Shown: positions 1 to 8,939, numbered from the stretch's first letter. The stretch: 64,000 bases of DNA from Streptomyces microflavus (GCF_014650075.1 NZ_BMUG01000013.1:124001-188000), one strand, 5' to 3'. The notes: generated by a model from the sequence alone, not told the origin. Numbers and translations are program-made.

Positions 1-100
1 GGACCGGGCAGCGTTCGCGCAGTTGGTCGTAGGTGGGGTAGGGGTCGGCGAAGAAGCGCGGGTCACGCAGGGGGTCCTGCCGAGGGCGCGGGGCGGTCAT
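1..100 (-). CDS. Cytochrome P450, N-terminal fragment (runs off left edge)
   Basis: Only the first 33 codons are inside the window. The start ATG is complementary to 98-100 and the translation begins MTAPRPRQDPLRDPRFFADP followed by YPTYDQLRERCPV. The pattern 'DPxFxxDPYPxYxxLRxxxPV' is the usual N-terminus of actinobacterial soluble cytochrome P450s, ahead of the first helix. No haem-binding or I-helix motif can be checked because they lie outside. The gene overlaps the upstream membrane-protein gene by ATGA, so it is translationally coupled and probably the last gene of the operon ImmA-like protease, membrane protein, P450. It would be a monooxygenase needing ferredoxin partners; substrate unknown. 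Confidence 0.75.
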   Translation of the reverse strand, partial: MTAPRPRQDPLRDPRFFADPYPTYDQLRERCPV

Positions 101-1326
101 GAGGCCGCTCCCGCGTTCTTGGGTGCTGGGTGGTTCGGTGAGGCTGCTTCCGCGTTCTCCGGTGCCGGGTGGCGCGCGTAGGCCTTCGCCACGAGCAGCA
201 GCCACGCCGTCTCCGCCGGGAGGTCGCCCTTGCGGGAGCGGGTGCCGGCGGCGGGCGGGGCCTCGTCGCCGTCGAGGGGGAGTCCGGTGCGCTTCGCGGC
301 CACGGCCGCGGCGATGACCGCCGCCTCCACCTCGGCCTCGCCCCGGGGGGTTTCGGCCGTGCCCCGGCGGGCGGCCTCGGCTGCGGCGGCGTCCCGTACC
401 GATGTCCGGCGGTACGGGCGCAGGGCCAGTACGCAGTCGTTGATCTCGATGACCCGGCGGTGCAGGTGGAAGTCGAGGTCGTGGGAGTCGACTTCGGTGT
501 TGCCCGGGTCGAGCACGACCTCGGGGACCGCCGATGTGACCTCCCGCCACAGGGGTTCCAGCGCGGTGAACGAGTTCCGTTCCCAGCGGCGGCGGCGCAG
601 TTGGCTGAGCGGCCACAGCAGGGCGGGCAGGGTGAGCCCGACGGTGATGAGGAGTACGGCGACGGCGGGCGCGGTCACGCTGAACGCGCAGCGGAAGGGG
701 GTCAACGGGCTTGAGCACCGGGCGTGGTCGGGAATGAGCCCCAGACCGAGGCCGATGGAGATCAGGGCGAAGAGCTTGTACGCGGCGTAGAGGAGGGCGA
801 AGCCGCAGCCGACCGAGGTCGTGCGCAGGCCCCAGCGCTGACTGCGCCGGGTCGAGCGCTTGGAGTGGGCCCAGGTCTGCAGCAGGAAGTCCTTGGCCGT
901 GTACCCCAGGTAGGAGATGTAGATGAGCACGTAGCACGCGTACAACACCGGGTTCCGTCCGGTGAGTTGTTCGGCGACGAAGAAGGCGGTCATGCCGGTG
1001 ACGGAGATCGCGAGGGCGATGACGCGCAGTCGGATCTGCCGGTCGGCCCGTTCCCGGTCCAGATTGAGCTGGAAGAGGAAGGCGAGGACCGCGGTGGCCG
1101 CCGTCAGGGTGAAGGTGTTGCTGAGCAGCCGGGCGACGTGGGGGACCACCGATTCGACCGCGCGCTCCACGGCGGGGGCGTAGGAGGCGAAGGCGAGGGC
1201 GAACGAGGTCAGCAGCGCCGCCATCGCCCAGGTGCCCGTGGGGCGGTGTCCGCCGCGTCCTCGTACCCAGTACGCGGCGAAGCACAGCAGCACGACGGCC
1301 GTGCCCGTGAACAGGATGTTGATCAT
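97..1326 (-). CDS. MAB_1171c-type seven-helix integral membrane protein
   Basis: 409 aa starting MINILFTGTAVVLL. The longer frame continues upstream but overlaps the preceding gene in another frame, and the ATG at 1326 forms an ATGA overlap with the upstream stop, so this start is chosen. About seven hydrophobic segments fill residues 3-250 (for example FALAFASYAPAV, YVLIYISYLGYTA, LLYAAYKLFALISIGLG); the last 150 residues are charged and soluble (WxEVTSAVPEVVL, HLHRRVIEINDCVLALRPY), presumably cytoplasmic. This matches the MAB_1171c/DUF6545-like family of putative transporters common in Streptomyces, nearly always next to an ImmA/IrrE-type protease and an XRE regulator as here. Function is not established. 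Confidence 0.75.
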   Translation of the reverse strand: MINILFTGTAVVLLCFAAYWVRGRGGHRPTGTWAMAALLTSFALAFASYAPAVERAVESVVPHVARLLSNTFTLTAATAVLAFLFQLNLDRERADRQIRLRVIALAISVTGMTAFFVAEQLTGRNPVLYACYVLIYISYLGYTAKDFLLQTWAHSKRSTRRSQRWGLRTTSVGCGFALLYAAYKLFALISIGLGLGLIPDHARCSSPLTPFRCAFSVTAPAVAVLLITVGLTLPALLWPLSQLRRRRWERNSFTALEPLWREVTSAVPEVVLDPGNTEVDSHDLDFHLHRRVIEINDCVLALRPYRRTSVRDAAAAEAARRGTAETPRGEAEVEAAVIAAAVAAKRTGLPLDGDEAPPAAGTRSRKGDLPAETAWLLLVAKAYARHPAPENAEAASPNHPAPKNAGAAS

Positions 1327-1850
1327 TTCCGGTGGCGTTTCTTCCTGTGTGGCTCGGCGAACAGCGCGTCCCAGCTCTCGGCGCCCCTGGCGGGCCGGCT
1401 CGGCGGGCCTTCGCGTCCCCGGTACATGAGTTGGCGAATCACGCTGGCCATCACCTCGGCCTCGCGCTCGTCCTCGCTCGTGTAGCTGGTCCGGCCGGAC
1501 ATGCGCTGTACGAGGGTGGGGTCGAACCCGATCGCGCGCAGCGTGTCCCGGTCCAGTTCCAGGCTGCCGGGATGGTCGCAGACGATGTGGCTGATCTCGT
1601 GGGCGAGGATGTGGTTCTGGTGGAGGGGGGAGGTGGCCTCCTCGTAGAACAACAGGTCGGCGTCCGGGGTCTCCAGACGGATGCCGCACGGGGCGTCCAG
1701 GGCGCCCAGCGTGCTCAGGGGGCGCAGGATGATGGGGCGTCCGCGTTGTTCGGCCACGGCGTCGCGGAGGTCGCGGGTGCTGAAGCGGTGCGGGAGTCGA
1801 AGCGCCTCGACGCGCGCCTCACACGCGGCGCGAAGCTGCTCGAAGTCCAT
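1323..1850 (-). CDS. ImmA/IrrE-family zinc metallo-endopeptidase
   Basis: 175 aa from the ATG at 1850 (MDFEQLRAACEARV), preceded by the RBS-like GTGAGG. The zinc motif HEISH is at residues 84-88 in ILAHEISHIVCDHPG, which is HExxH with the downstream acidic region expected of ImmA/IrrE (M78) proteases. These cytoplasmic enzymes cleave or inactivate XRE-type repressors (ICEBs1 ImmA/ImmR, Deinococcus IrrE/DdrO). An XRE regulator gene lies immediately upstream on the same strand, so it is the obvious candidate substrate; that pairing is inference. The stop overlaps the start of the membrane-protein gene (ATGA), giving a coupled operon. Confidence 0.85.
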   Translation of the reverse strand: MDFEQLRAACEARVEALRLPHRFSTRDLRDAVAEQRGRPIILRPLSTLGALDAPCGIRLETPDADLLFYEEATSPLHQNHILAHEISHIVCDHPGSLELDRDTLRAIGFDPTLVQRMSGRTSYTSEDEREAEVMASVIRQLMYRGREGPPSRPARGAESWDALFAEPHRKKRHRK

Positions 1851-2025
1851 GTCCTCACTTCGGTGACGCCGGTCGGGGGTGGCCGACCGGGGCGGATCCC
1901 TCCTGGGTAGCTCTGTGTGAGCGCACCAATGCTGACATGTTCGCGACTCTGCTTCGAGGGCGGGGTGAGGCTGCGAGGCGCTGCGCGGACCGGGATGCCG
2001 GGCTTGTCCCGGGAAACGACTGATG

Positions 2026-2055
2026 CCCCCCTGGCGATGAGCGGCCACAGGGGGG
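2026..2055 (-). terminator. Hairpin after the XRE regulator
   Basis: CCCCCCTG (2026-2033) pairs with CAGGGGGG (2048-2055) around a 14-nt loop. It lies 46 nt downstream of the XRE stop and about 175 nt before the protease gene, so it probably ends regulator transcription and the protease operon has its own promoter in 1851-2025. There is no U-tract, as usual in high-GC actinobacteria. Confidence 0.45.
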
Positions 2056-2101
2056 TTTCGTCCCGGGGCGGGGATCGTGCGACCGTCGCCCGGTGCGCGG
2101 T

Positions 2102-2557
2102 TCAGTCGTCCAGGTTCAGGTCCTGCGGGCTGTCGTCGGTGGTGAGCCCTTCGAGTCTCCGGGCCTGTTCGATCACGGTGGACAGCATCTTCAGGCTGTC
2201 CACGCTCAGCCCGTTGGCGCGCAGGGCCACCTTGCGGACGTCCTGGTCACGCATGGCGGCGAGGAGGCCGATCTCCGCCTTCGTGCGTTCGGCCGCCTCG
2301 CTGTCGACGAAGTAGCCCGCCGGTACGCCGAAGAAGTCGGCCAGGGCCTTGATGGTGTGCCGCGTCGGGTTCCGCTTGGCGCCGGTGCGCAGTTGCTGGA
2401 TGGCGCTCGCCGTGACCCCGCGCCCCTCCCCGGTCGCGGCCTTACGGATGCCCTCGGCGACCTCCGCGTAGGTGTAGGGCCCCCGGGAAGGGGGGTGCAC
2501 CTCGCGGAAGAGGTGGTCCAGGAGCTGGGCGAAGGTGGGTGAACGGTCATCCTCCAC
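2102..2557 (-). CDS. XRE-family transcriptional regulator
   Basis: 151 aa, GTG start at 2557 preceded by AAGGAGG with about nine bases spacing. Residues 28-86 form a Cro/C1-type helix-turn-helix (YTYAEVAEGIR, VTASAIQQLRTGAKRNPT, HTIKALADFFGVPAGYFVD), with an extended basic loop typical of Streptomyces XRE proteins. The C-terminal half (LLAAMRDQDVRKVALRANGLS, MLSTVIEQARRLEGL) is helical and likely dimerises. The gene precedes the ImmA/IrrE protease and MAB_1171c gene, an arrangement seen often in Streptomyces, suggesting a repressor whose activity is relieved by proteolysis; target promoters are unknown. Confidence 0.85.
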   Translation of the reverse strand: MEDDRSPTFAQLLDHLFREVHPPSRGPYTYAEVAEGIRKAATGEGRGVTASAIQQLRTGAKRNPTRHTIKALADFFGVPAGYFVDSEAAERTKAEIGLLAAMRDQDVRKVALRANGLSVDSLKMLSTVIEQARRLEGLTTDDSPQDLNLDD

Positions 2558-2836
2558 GTAACACGACCTCCTTGGCGTGATGCCGAGCCTTTGCCCACCA
2601 CAGTGTTTCTCGAAGCCCGTCGGGCCGGCCCCGGCAACACTTTGGTTGACGCCGGGCAGTCACTCTGGTGTACGTTACCAACGCTTCTTCGCCACTGAAG
2701 TGTCGAGGGGGAGGCGGGTGGCCGGGCCGGGGTCGAGCTTCACGGGGGTGAGCTCGGCCGACGGCCCGCACCTCCCGTCTGCCGTGCGGCCACGCGGGGG
2801 AGACGGCGGCCCGCACCCCCGCCGGACCCGGCAGCG
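2558..2836. promoter_or_regulatory. Intergenic region before the XRE gene
   Basis: 279 nt with no credible gene; it follows the kinase stop and holds the minus-strand promoter of the XRE gene. An imperfect palindrome GGTGTACGTTACC lies at about 2668-2680 and is a plausible autoregulatory operator. The RBS AAGGAGG is complementary to the right side of 2567-2573. No hairpin after the kinase is convincing. Confidence 0.3.
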
Positions 2837-4255
2837 CTAGAAGCACTCCGGCAGCGCCGTACCGTCCTTGGCGCGTACGGCGGGGAGCCAGGCCGTGGGT
2901 GGTTCGGAGCCGGGCGGGAGATGGACCCGGAACCAGTGGGTGGACCGGCGGTCCTCCTCGTCGATGATGGTCTCCCCGTCGGCCACCTGGCAGTCGGCGG
3001 TGAGGATGTCCCCGTGCCACACCCTGGTCGCCACGACGTTCTCCGCCGTGTACGGCCGCACGGGATCGATCGCCAGACCCAGGCTGCACCGCGGGTCCCG
3101 GACGGACTGTCCCCGGCAGTCCCGCTCCGCGTTGTACACCTGGACCGTGCCGGCGGGCGCCGTGGCCGAGGCCGCCCGTACCGCGTCCGAGCACAAGGCC
3201 GCGCCGGCGATCCCGCACAGCGCGGTGGCCAGGACGGCCGTACGGGCCCGGGGGCCGCGCCGCCCCGCCCTCGACCCGGGGGCCTCCCGGTGGGCGGCGA
3301 TGCGGGCCAGCAGGCTCTCGGCGGTGTGGCGGGCCCGGGCCTCGTGGGTCGGGGCGAGGCAGTCGGCCGCCAGCGCACGCCAGAACGGCGGTACTGCGTG
3401 GTCCATGCGCAGCGGCGCGCGCCCCTGGCCGTACTCCTGGACCGCGGCGCCCCGCGCCATGGGCGTGGCCCCGGGGAAGGGCGAGGCGCCGGACGCGAAC
3501 ACCTCGTGGATGACGATGCCCAGCGCCCAGATGTCCGCCGTCGGCCGGACCCGTACGCCGAGTTCGCCCAGCGGCGCCCGCCAGCGCTCGGGCGGGAAGT
3601 AGTCCAGGGTGCCCAGGGGAGGAACGTAACCGTGTGTCCCCGTCAGCTCGGTGGCGAGGCCGAAGTCCGAGAGCTTCACGGAACGGTCCCTGCCCAGCAG
3701 GACGTTCTCCGGCTTGAGGTCGGCGTGGACCCAGCCCGAGCGGTGGAGATGTGCCAGCCCCTCGCAGATGCCCGCGATCAGTCCGCCGCGATCGTCCTCG
3801 GGCACGCCGGCGTCGATCAGGTCCCGCAGACTGCCCGCGGCCCGCTCCATGACCAGCACGTTCGCACCCTCCAAGGAGGGGTGGCCGGGTGCGGTGAGGA
3901 CGAACGACTCCAGGAGGCCGATCAACCGGGTATGCCCGGCCCTGCTCCCGAGCTCGACCTCGCGGCGGGCGGACTCCACGATCCTGCGCGCCTGGCGCGG
4001 CGCGAGTCCGGCGGTCGGCATGATCTTGAGCGCGACGTCGGCGTGGCCCGGAGGCGCGGCGGTCCCGCCGGTACGGTCCGGATGCCCGCCGGTACGGTCC
4101 GGCTGCCGGCCGGCCGGTCGCGCCGCGTACACCGTGGACCAGCCCCCGGAGCCGATGAGCCGGGTGACCACCCAGTCCCCGACCCGGTGGCCGGGCGGGA
4201 GCGGGTCCGCCCGGTCGCCGTCCGTGGTGTCCGACGGGCCGTGCGGCGGTCTCAT
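2837..4255 (-). CDS. Membrane serine/threonine protein kinase (PknB-like, non-RD)
   Basis: 472 aa. Kinase domain about residues 26-320: glycine loop GSGGWS at 35-40, lysine of VALKI at 77, catalytic loop HADLKPEN at 177-184, DFG at 197-199, and a PPLGTLDYFPPE activation/P+1 segment. The loop reads HAD rather than HRD, so it is a non-RD kinase. An unusual insertion (RTGGHPDRTGG repeat, residues 54-64) sits between the glycine loop and the lysine. One membrane helix (TAVLATALCGIAGAALC, about 339-355) is followed by a 115-residue extracellular domain with Cys residues, ending at a terminal CF. It overlaps the FHA gene by ATGA, so the kinase and its likely phospho-reader are co-translated. Confidence 0.9.
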   Translation of the reverse strand: MRPPHGPSDTTDGDRADPLPPGHRVGDWVVTRLIGSGGWSTVYAARPAGRQPDRTGGHPDRTGGTAAPPGHADVALKIMPTAGLAPRQARRIVESARREVELGSRAGHTRLIGLLESFVLTAPGHPSLEGANVLVMERAAGSLRDLIDAGVPEDDRGGLIAGICEGLAHLHRSGWVHADLKPENVLLGRDRSVKLSDFGLATELTGTHGYVPPLGTLDYFPPERWRAPLGELGVRVRPTADIWALGIVIHEVFASGASPFPGATPMARGAAVQEYGQGRAPLRMDHAVPPFWRALAADCLAPTHEARARHTAESLLARIAAHREAPGSRAGRRGPRARTAVLATALCGIAGAALCSDAVRAASATAPAGTVQVYNAERDCRGQSVRDPRCSLGLAIDPVRPYTAENVVATRVWHGDILTADCQVADGETIIDEEDRRSTHWFRVHLPPGSEPPTAWLPAVRAKDGTALPECF

Positions 4256-5112
4256 CGCGCGGCCTGCCGCTCCCGCCCGCCGGCCCCCGTCAGGGGCGGC
4301 AGCAGCGCGAGATGCTCCTCCCGTACGAGCCCGAACCGCAGCGCCAGCCCCACGATCTCCTCCCGCTTGCCGTTGCGGCGCTCTCCCTTGCCCGGCTCGT
4401 GGGCGCCCGGGGCGCCGATGCGGAGCTTCTCGTCCGCGAGGTAGTCGATGTGCGAGCTGACCGCCCGCGCGGTCAGCTCACCACCCGTGAGGTGACCGCC
4501 GATCCGCTCGACGATCTGGGGCGTGGTGGGGACCGCCACACGCGACTGGTCGCGCAGGCGCGGTTCGCAGAGCGCGACCAGGACGAGGAAGTACGTGGCC
4601 GTCTCGTTCAGGGAGTACGCGGTGACCGTGCTGTTCCCCCAGGGGCCGCCCATCGCGTCCGGGTCCAGATAGACGTGGTCGGGCGCGAACACCTGGAAGG
4701 AGATCGCGACATCACCGCGCGTCGGCAGCACGACGCGCGAGAACTCGAACGGGATCGGCGCCCCGACCCGCCGCGGCGGCACCCGCAGGTATTCCCCCGC
4801 CCCCTCCGGGTTCTCCACGAGATAGCTGTGGGTGGTGCTGTGGTTCGTCAGCTGCCAGTGGTCGTCGCTCACCCGGATCTCCCCGGCGAGCCGGGAGATC
4901 GCCGGGTCGTCGAGGCGCAGCTCCACAGGGACCGTCGTGGAGCCCCGTCCGAAGCGGGCCACCTCACCGGGGCCCAGCCGTAACGTCACCGTGTCACCGT
5001 GCGGCCGGCCGCCGACGGCGCCACCGCTCCCCTGCGGCAGATGGACGATAACGCCGCTCACCGCGCCCCCCGTTCCCCGCGTCGCTTGTCGGACGAGCGG
5101 AACGATACTCAT
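4252..5112 (-). CDS. FHA-domain protein
   Basis: 286 aa from the ATG at 5112 (MSIVPLVRQATRG); an ATG at 5148 and a TTG at 5154 are alternatives and none has a strong RBS. The forkhead-associated fold is at about residues 45-125: ARFGRGSTTVPVEL, the SRLAGEI phosphothreonine-binding segment, then NHSTTHSYLV. The C-terminal half (AYSLNETATYFLVLVALCEPRL, TTPQIVERIGGHLTGGELTARAVSSHIDYLADEKL) looks like a winged-helix region. The gene contains one TTA codon (complement of 4981-4983), so translation probably depends on the bldA tRNA. It overlaps the Ser/Thr kinase by ATGA, fitting a phospho-signalling pair. Confidence 0.85.
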   Translation of the reverse strand: MSIVPLVRQATRGTGGAVSGVIVHLPQGSGGAVGGRPHGDTVTLRLGPGEVARFGRGSTTVPVELRLDDPAISRLAGEIRVSDDHWQLTNHSTTHSYLVENPEGAGEYLRVPPRRVGAPIPFEFSRVVLPTRGDVAISFQVFAPDHVYLDPDAMGGPWGNSTVTAYSLNETATYFLVLVALCEPRLRDQSRVAVPTTPQIVERIGGHLTGGELTARAVSSHIDYLADEKLRIGAPGAHEPGKGERRNGKREEIVGLALRFGLVREEHLALLPPLTGAGGRERQAAR

Positions 5113-5211
5113 CTGTCGGGGGAATTCACCGGTGCTCTTCGGCCTCATGGCCAAAACCGGCTGCCCCGTGCCGTGAACGCCCCGTGCCGGGCCGGACTCG
5201 GTGAGGGAGCG

Positions 5212-7347
5212 TCAGAGAGCGGGGCTGCCCGACACCAGGGGCGCGACCGTACGGTCCCCGAACGCCGTCCACGGCTGCCATCCGCCGCTCGGCACCGCCT
5301 GGACGCGGGTCCGTATCCGGCCTGCGGCGGTGACGGCGAAGACGTGCAGCCGACCGGTGGCGTCGAGCACCGCCGTGGGTGTGGCGGCGAGCCGGATGCC
5401 GGGCTCGCCGAACTCCCCGCCGGGATGCGTGTCCCCGCCGGGAGCGACCTGCCAGCGGTGGCCGAGACGCGCTCCGCCGGGCGTGAGGGAGAACGCCTCC
5501 AGCCGGCCGTCCGCGTTCACGGCGAGCGCCGGGGCGGCGGCGCTCCAGCCGAACAGCGGCTGCCACGCCTCCCAGCCGCCGCTCGGCACGGCCTGCCGCC
5601 GGACGAACGTGCCCACGCCCGACGGCCCGATCGCGGCGACGGTGAGCCGGCCGCTGCCGTCCCCCGCCACCCGGGGCGCTGCCCCGGCCGCGGTGCCGAA
5701 CCGGTGCCAGGACCCGGTCCAGGGCCCGCCCGGTGCCTCCTGCCAACGGTGGTCGATGGCCGCACCGCCGGGTGCCAGGGCGAACACCTCCAGCCGGCCG
5801 TCGGCGTTCGACGCGACCACCGGGGGCGCGCCCGCCGCCCCGCCGAAGCCGGGCTCCCACGGGTCCCAGGTGAGGGACCCGGCCGACCGCTGCCGCCGCC
5901 GGGCGAGGGAGGAGCCGCCGGGGGCGAGGGCGAAGACCTCCAGCCGGCCCGAGGCATCGAGGGCCACGGCGGGCGCCGAGCCTGCCGGGCCGCCGAACTC
6001 CTCCCAGTCGTGCCAGCCGCCGTCCGGCCGCTGCACCCGGTGGTGCAGGCGGGCGCCGCCCGGGGCGAGCGAGAACACCTCCAGCCGGCCGTCGGGGGTG
6101 CGCCCGAGCGTGGGAACCGCACCGGCCGGCCCTCCGAAGGTCTCCCAGGGGGACCAGCTGTCCTTGTACGGGTCGAGCTGGACGCGCCGCAGCATCGCGC
6201 GGTCTCCGGCATCGAGGGCGAACACCGTCAGCCGGCCGTCCACGTCGAGGCCGGCCACCGGGTTGTCGGGGCTCTGCCACGGCGGTGGTGTGTCCTGCCA
6301 GGACAGCGGAGCCACGTACAGCCCGTTCCGGAACCAGCCCGCAGCACTGGCGTACCAGCTCTCCCCGTCGCGGATCACCTCCACAGCGTGACCCGGCACA
6401 TGCCCGGCGTACCCGGCGAGTTCGAAACGGAACGGGTCGCGGGACGCGAGGACGTCGGTGCCTTCGTAGCCGTTGCGCGGACCGATGAACAGGTAGTACC
6501 AGCCGTCCCGTTCGACGACGTACGGCGACTCGGTGACCGAGACCGTCGCCTCCGTGCTCGTGTCGGTGAACGCGACGGCCGGCTCGCTCCAGTGCCGCAG
6601 GTCGGTGGAACGGCGGTACGACACGGCGTGGTTGCCCCCGCCCCCGCTGCCGTCGTCGGCGCCGGTTTCGGAGAGTTCCGTGTAGTACATGACCCACTCG
6701 CCGCCGACCCGCAGCACCATCGGGTCGCGGGCCGCGAGCCCCCGGAACAGCGGGCCGGACGGTTCGCGGGTCCAGGTGAACAGGTCGGTCGACGTCGCCA
6801 GGTTGATCGCCGCGACGCCTCTGCCGCCCGAGCCGCCTGCACCGCCCGAGCCGCCTGCACCGCCCGAGCCGCCTGCACCGGCCGCGCCGCCTGCACCGGC
6901 CGTGCCGCCCGCCGCGTAGAACATCCAGAACCTGCCGTCCGCCTCGATGACGTGCGGCGCCCACAGGTGCTCCTCGCCGAAGTAGGACGGGTCGACGGTG
7001 AGCGCGTCGGGGTGGCTGGTCCACGGGCCGTGCGGGCTCGGCGCGGAGGCGTGGGCGAAGGAGATCTCCGCCGCGCTGTCCGGGGATTCGCCGCGCGGCG
7101 CGCTGTGCCCGACGATGCCGAACAGGTGCCAGCGGCCGTGAGCCTTGATGAGGGTGTGGTCGTTGAGGTAGCGCGGGCCAGTGGGGGTGGACGGGTCGTA
7201 GACGTAACGGAAGGGGCCCGCGCCGATCCTGCGCGGGGGCGGGACCGGTGCGGAGGCGGTGGCGGTGGCCGGGCCGGCGCCCAGGAGGGGGAGGGCGCCG
7301 ACGCCGGCCGCACCGCGCAGCAGGCTCCGTCTGCTGATCGGAGGCAT
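5212..7347 (-). CDS. Secreted GH43-like propeller protein with PLL/tectonin-type lectin repeats
   Basis: 711 aa from the ATG at 7347 (RBS GAAGGAA); a longer in-frame extension enters the neighbouring gene and is rejected. A twin-arginine signal SRRSLLRGAAG is at residues 5-15. Residues 40-365 resemble a five-bladed glycosyl hydrolase family 43/32-type propeller (YLNDHTLIKAHGRWHLFGIVG, APHVIEADGRFWMFYAAGG, ARDPMVLRVGGEWVMYYTE, ESPYVVERDGWYYLFIGP). A Gly/Ala linker made of an 18-bp tandem repeat interrupts it. The rest is at least six DUF346/PLL-like repeats (DGRLEVFALAPGG...HHRVQ...GGWHDWEEFGG). It lies 17 nt behind the M23-PLL gene and is surely co-transcribed. Likely a cell-surface or polysaccharide-binding enzyme; substrate unknown. 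Confidence 0.8.
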   Translation of the reverse strand: MPPISRRSLLRGAAGVGALPLLGAGPATATASAPVPPPRRIGAGPFRYVYDPSTPTGPRYLNDHTLIKAHGRWHLFGIVGHSAPRGESPDSAAEISFAHASAPSPHGPWTSHPDALTVDPSYFGEEHLWAPHVIEADGRFWMFYAAGGTAGAGGAAGAGGSGGAGGSGGAGGSGGRGVAAINLATSTDLFTWTREPSGPLFRGLAARDPMVLRVGGEWVMYYTELSETGADDGSGGGGNHAVSYRRSTDLRHWSEPAVAFTDTSTEATVSVTESPYVVERDGWYYLFIGPRNGYEGTDVLASRDPFRFELAGYAGHVPGHAVEVIRDGESWYASAAGWFRNGLYVAPLSWQDTPPPWQSPDNPVAGLDVDGRLTVFALDAGDRAMLRRVQLDPYKDSWSPWETFGGPAGAVPTLGRTPDGRLEVFSLAPGGARLHHRVQRPDGGWHDWEEFGGPAGSAPAVALDASGRLEVFALAPGGSSLARRRQRSAGSLTWDPWEPGFGGAAGAPPVVASNADGRLEVFALAPGGAAIDHRWQEAPGGPWTGSWHRFGTAAGAAPRVAGDGSGRLTVAAIGPSGVGTFVRRQAVPSGGWEAWQPLFGWSAAAPALAVNADGRLEAFSLTPGGARLGHRWQVAPGGDTHPGGEFGEPGIRLAATPTAVLDATGRLHVFAVTAAGRIRTRVQAVPSGGWQPWTAFGDRTVAPLVSGSPAL
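6830..6901. repeat. 18-bp minisatellite inside the GH43-like gene
   Basis: Four copies of GAGCCGCCTGCACCGCCC (the last two with changes) at 6830-6847, 6848-6865, 6866-6883 and 6884-6901. They encode a Gly/Ala/Ser linker in the minus-strand protein (GGAGGS-like). Copy number probably varies between strains. Confidence 0.85.
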
Positions 7348-7364
7348 GGGTTCCTTCGGAGGGG

Positions 7365-8939
7365 TCAGTCGACGGCGGGGCCGGCGGAGTTGTTGAGCCA
7401 GAGCCACTCGGACCAGGTGGCGAAGCCGGTCTGCCACTTGTGGAACGTACCGGCGTGGCTGGTGCCGAAGACCTCGATACGGCCGTCGGCGTTGGTGGCG
7501 GCGACGACCTCGGTGCCGCCGGTTCCGAAGGGGGCCCATTCGCTGTAGGGGGCGTTCACCGCGGTCTGCCAGATGTGCAGGGCGGTGGTGCCGTTCATGG
7601 CGAAGACCTCGACCCGGCCGTCGGGGGTGCGTTCGCTGGTGAGCTGCGATCCTGCCGGGCCGCCCATGGGCTCCCAGCCGGACCAACTCGACGCACCGGT
7701 CTGGTACTTGTGGAAGACGCCGACCGGGCCGGAGGCGAAGACCTCCAGGCGGCCGTCCGCGTTGTGGTCGACCGTCAGGTCGTGCCCGCCCTCACCGAAT
7801 CCGGCCCACGCGGACCAGCCGCCGTTGGGCGCGGTCTGGTACCGGTGCTGGAAGGTGGTGCCGTTGAGAGCGAAGGCCTCCAGACGTCCGTCGGGCGCCT
7901 TCCCCAGCTCCACCCGGCTGTCGGCGGGGCCGCCGCCCGTGGACTCCCACCCCGACCAGCCGCCGTTCGGGGCGACCTGGTACCGGTGGAAGAGGCCGGC
8001 CGGGCCCGATGCGTAGACCTCGATACGGCCGTCGGCGTTGACACCGGCCGCGGTGTCCCGGCCCCCGCCGCCGAAGTTCTCCCATCCCGACCAGCCACCG
8101 GACGGGCTCAGCTGCCAGCGGTGCTCGAAGGTGTTCCCGTTGAGCGCGAACAGCTCCAGGCGGCCGTCGGCGTTCGGCGCGATGGCGAGTTCGGCGTTGC
8201 CGGGCCCGCCGAGCCGTTCCCACTCCGACCAGTCGCCGTTGGCCCGCTGCTGCCAGGCATGGTGGATGCCCTGGGCTCCGGCGGCGAACAGCTCAAGGCG
8301 CCCGTCCGCCGACCGCGCCGACACCACCCGGCCCGACTCGGCGGGATACACCGGCGGCCGGGGCTGCTGGACCGCGCCCGGGGTGCAGGGCAGCACCACG
8401 CCGCGCTCCGCGAGGTGGACCTCGGGGTCGATACCGTACGAGGTGGACCTGTCCGACCAGATCCGCAGATGGAGATGGGGGCCGGTGGACTGCCCCTCGG
8501 ATCCCATCAGGGCGATCTGCTGGCCGGCCACGACGCGGTCGCCGACGGAGACGTCCCGCCGGGACATGTGCCCGTACTCGGAGATCCGTCCGTCGGGGTG
8601 CAGGACCCGGATCCACTGGCCGTAGCCGGTGTTGTCGTACCCGGAGATGGTCACCTCGCCGTCGCCCACGGCGTGGATCGGGGTGCCGACGGCGTTGGCG
8701 ATGTCGACGCCGTTGTGTCCGCTGTGGAAGTGCTGGGACACGAAACCGGCGGCCGGGCAGGCCGCGGTGGCGGCGGTGACAGCCGCGGGAGCCATAGCGG
8801 CAGGGGTTACGGCGGCGGGGGTCACGGCGGCGGTCCGGGCCGCCCCGGCCGGAGCCGCGGGCAGCAGCGCCGGCAGCAGCAGGGCGGCTGCCGGCGCGAG
8901 GACCCAGGTCAGCGCGCGTCGGGAAATCCGTGGAAACAC
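7365..8939 (-). CDS. Secreted M23 (LytM-like) endopeptidase with PLL lectin repeats
   Basis: 524 aa, GTG start at 8939 with RBS GGAGGA. Signal peptide residues 1-33, then an Ala/Pro/Thr repeat linker (VTPAAVTPAAMAPAAVTAA). The M23 zinc site is complete: H75 and D79 in HNGVDIAN, H124 in EYGHMS, and H155/H157 in GPHLHLRIW. Residues 203-524 hold about seven PLL/DUF346 repeats (DGRLELFALNGNTFEHRWQLSPSG type). Predicted role is cleavage of peptidoglycan cross-links, or of another cell-wall peptide, while the propeller binds wall sugar. It is first in a two-gene operon with the GH43-like PLL gene and diverges from the acylase gene. Confidence 0.9.
   Translation of the reverse strand: MFPRISRRALTWVLAPAAALLLPALLPAAPAGAARTAAVTPAAVTPAAMAPAAVTAATAACPAAGFVSQHFHSGHNGVDIANAVGTPIHAVGDGEVTISGYDNTGYGQWIRVLHPDGRISEYGHMSRRDVSVGDRVVAGQQIALMGSEGQSTGPHLHLRIWSDRSTSYGIDPEVHLAERGVVLPCTPGAVQQPRPPVYPAESGRVVSARSADGRLELFAAGAQGIHHAWQQRANGDWSEWERLGGPGNAELAIAPNADGRLELFALNGNTFEHRWQLSPSGGWSGWENFGGGGRDTAAGVNADGRIEVYASGPAGLFHRYQVAPNGGWSGWESTGGGPADSRVELGKAPDGRLEAFALNGTTFQHRYQTAPNGGWSAWAGFGEGGHDLTVDHNADGRLEVFASGPVGVFHKYQTGASSWSGWEPMGGPAGSQLTSERTPDGRVEVFAMNGTTALHIWQTAVNAPYSEWAPFGTGGTEVVAATNADGRIEVFGTSHAGTFHKWQTGFATWSEWLWLNNSAGPAVD

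Noticed and set aside
5212..7686. Longer start (824 aa) for the GH43-like PLL gene
   Set aside because: The extension overlaps the M23 gene in another frame; the ATG at 7347 has an RBS and gives an immediate Tat signal.
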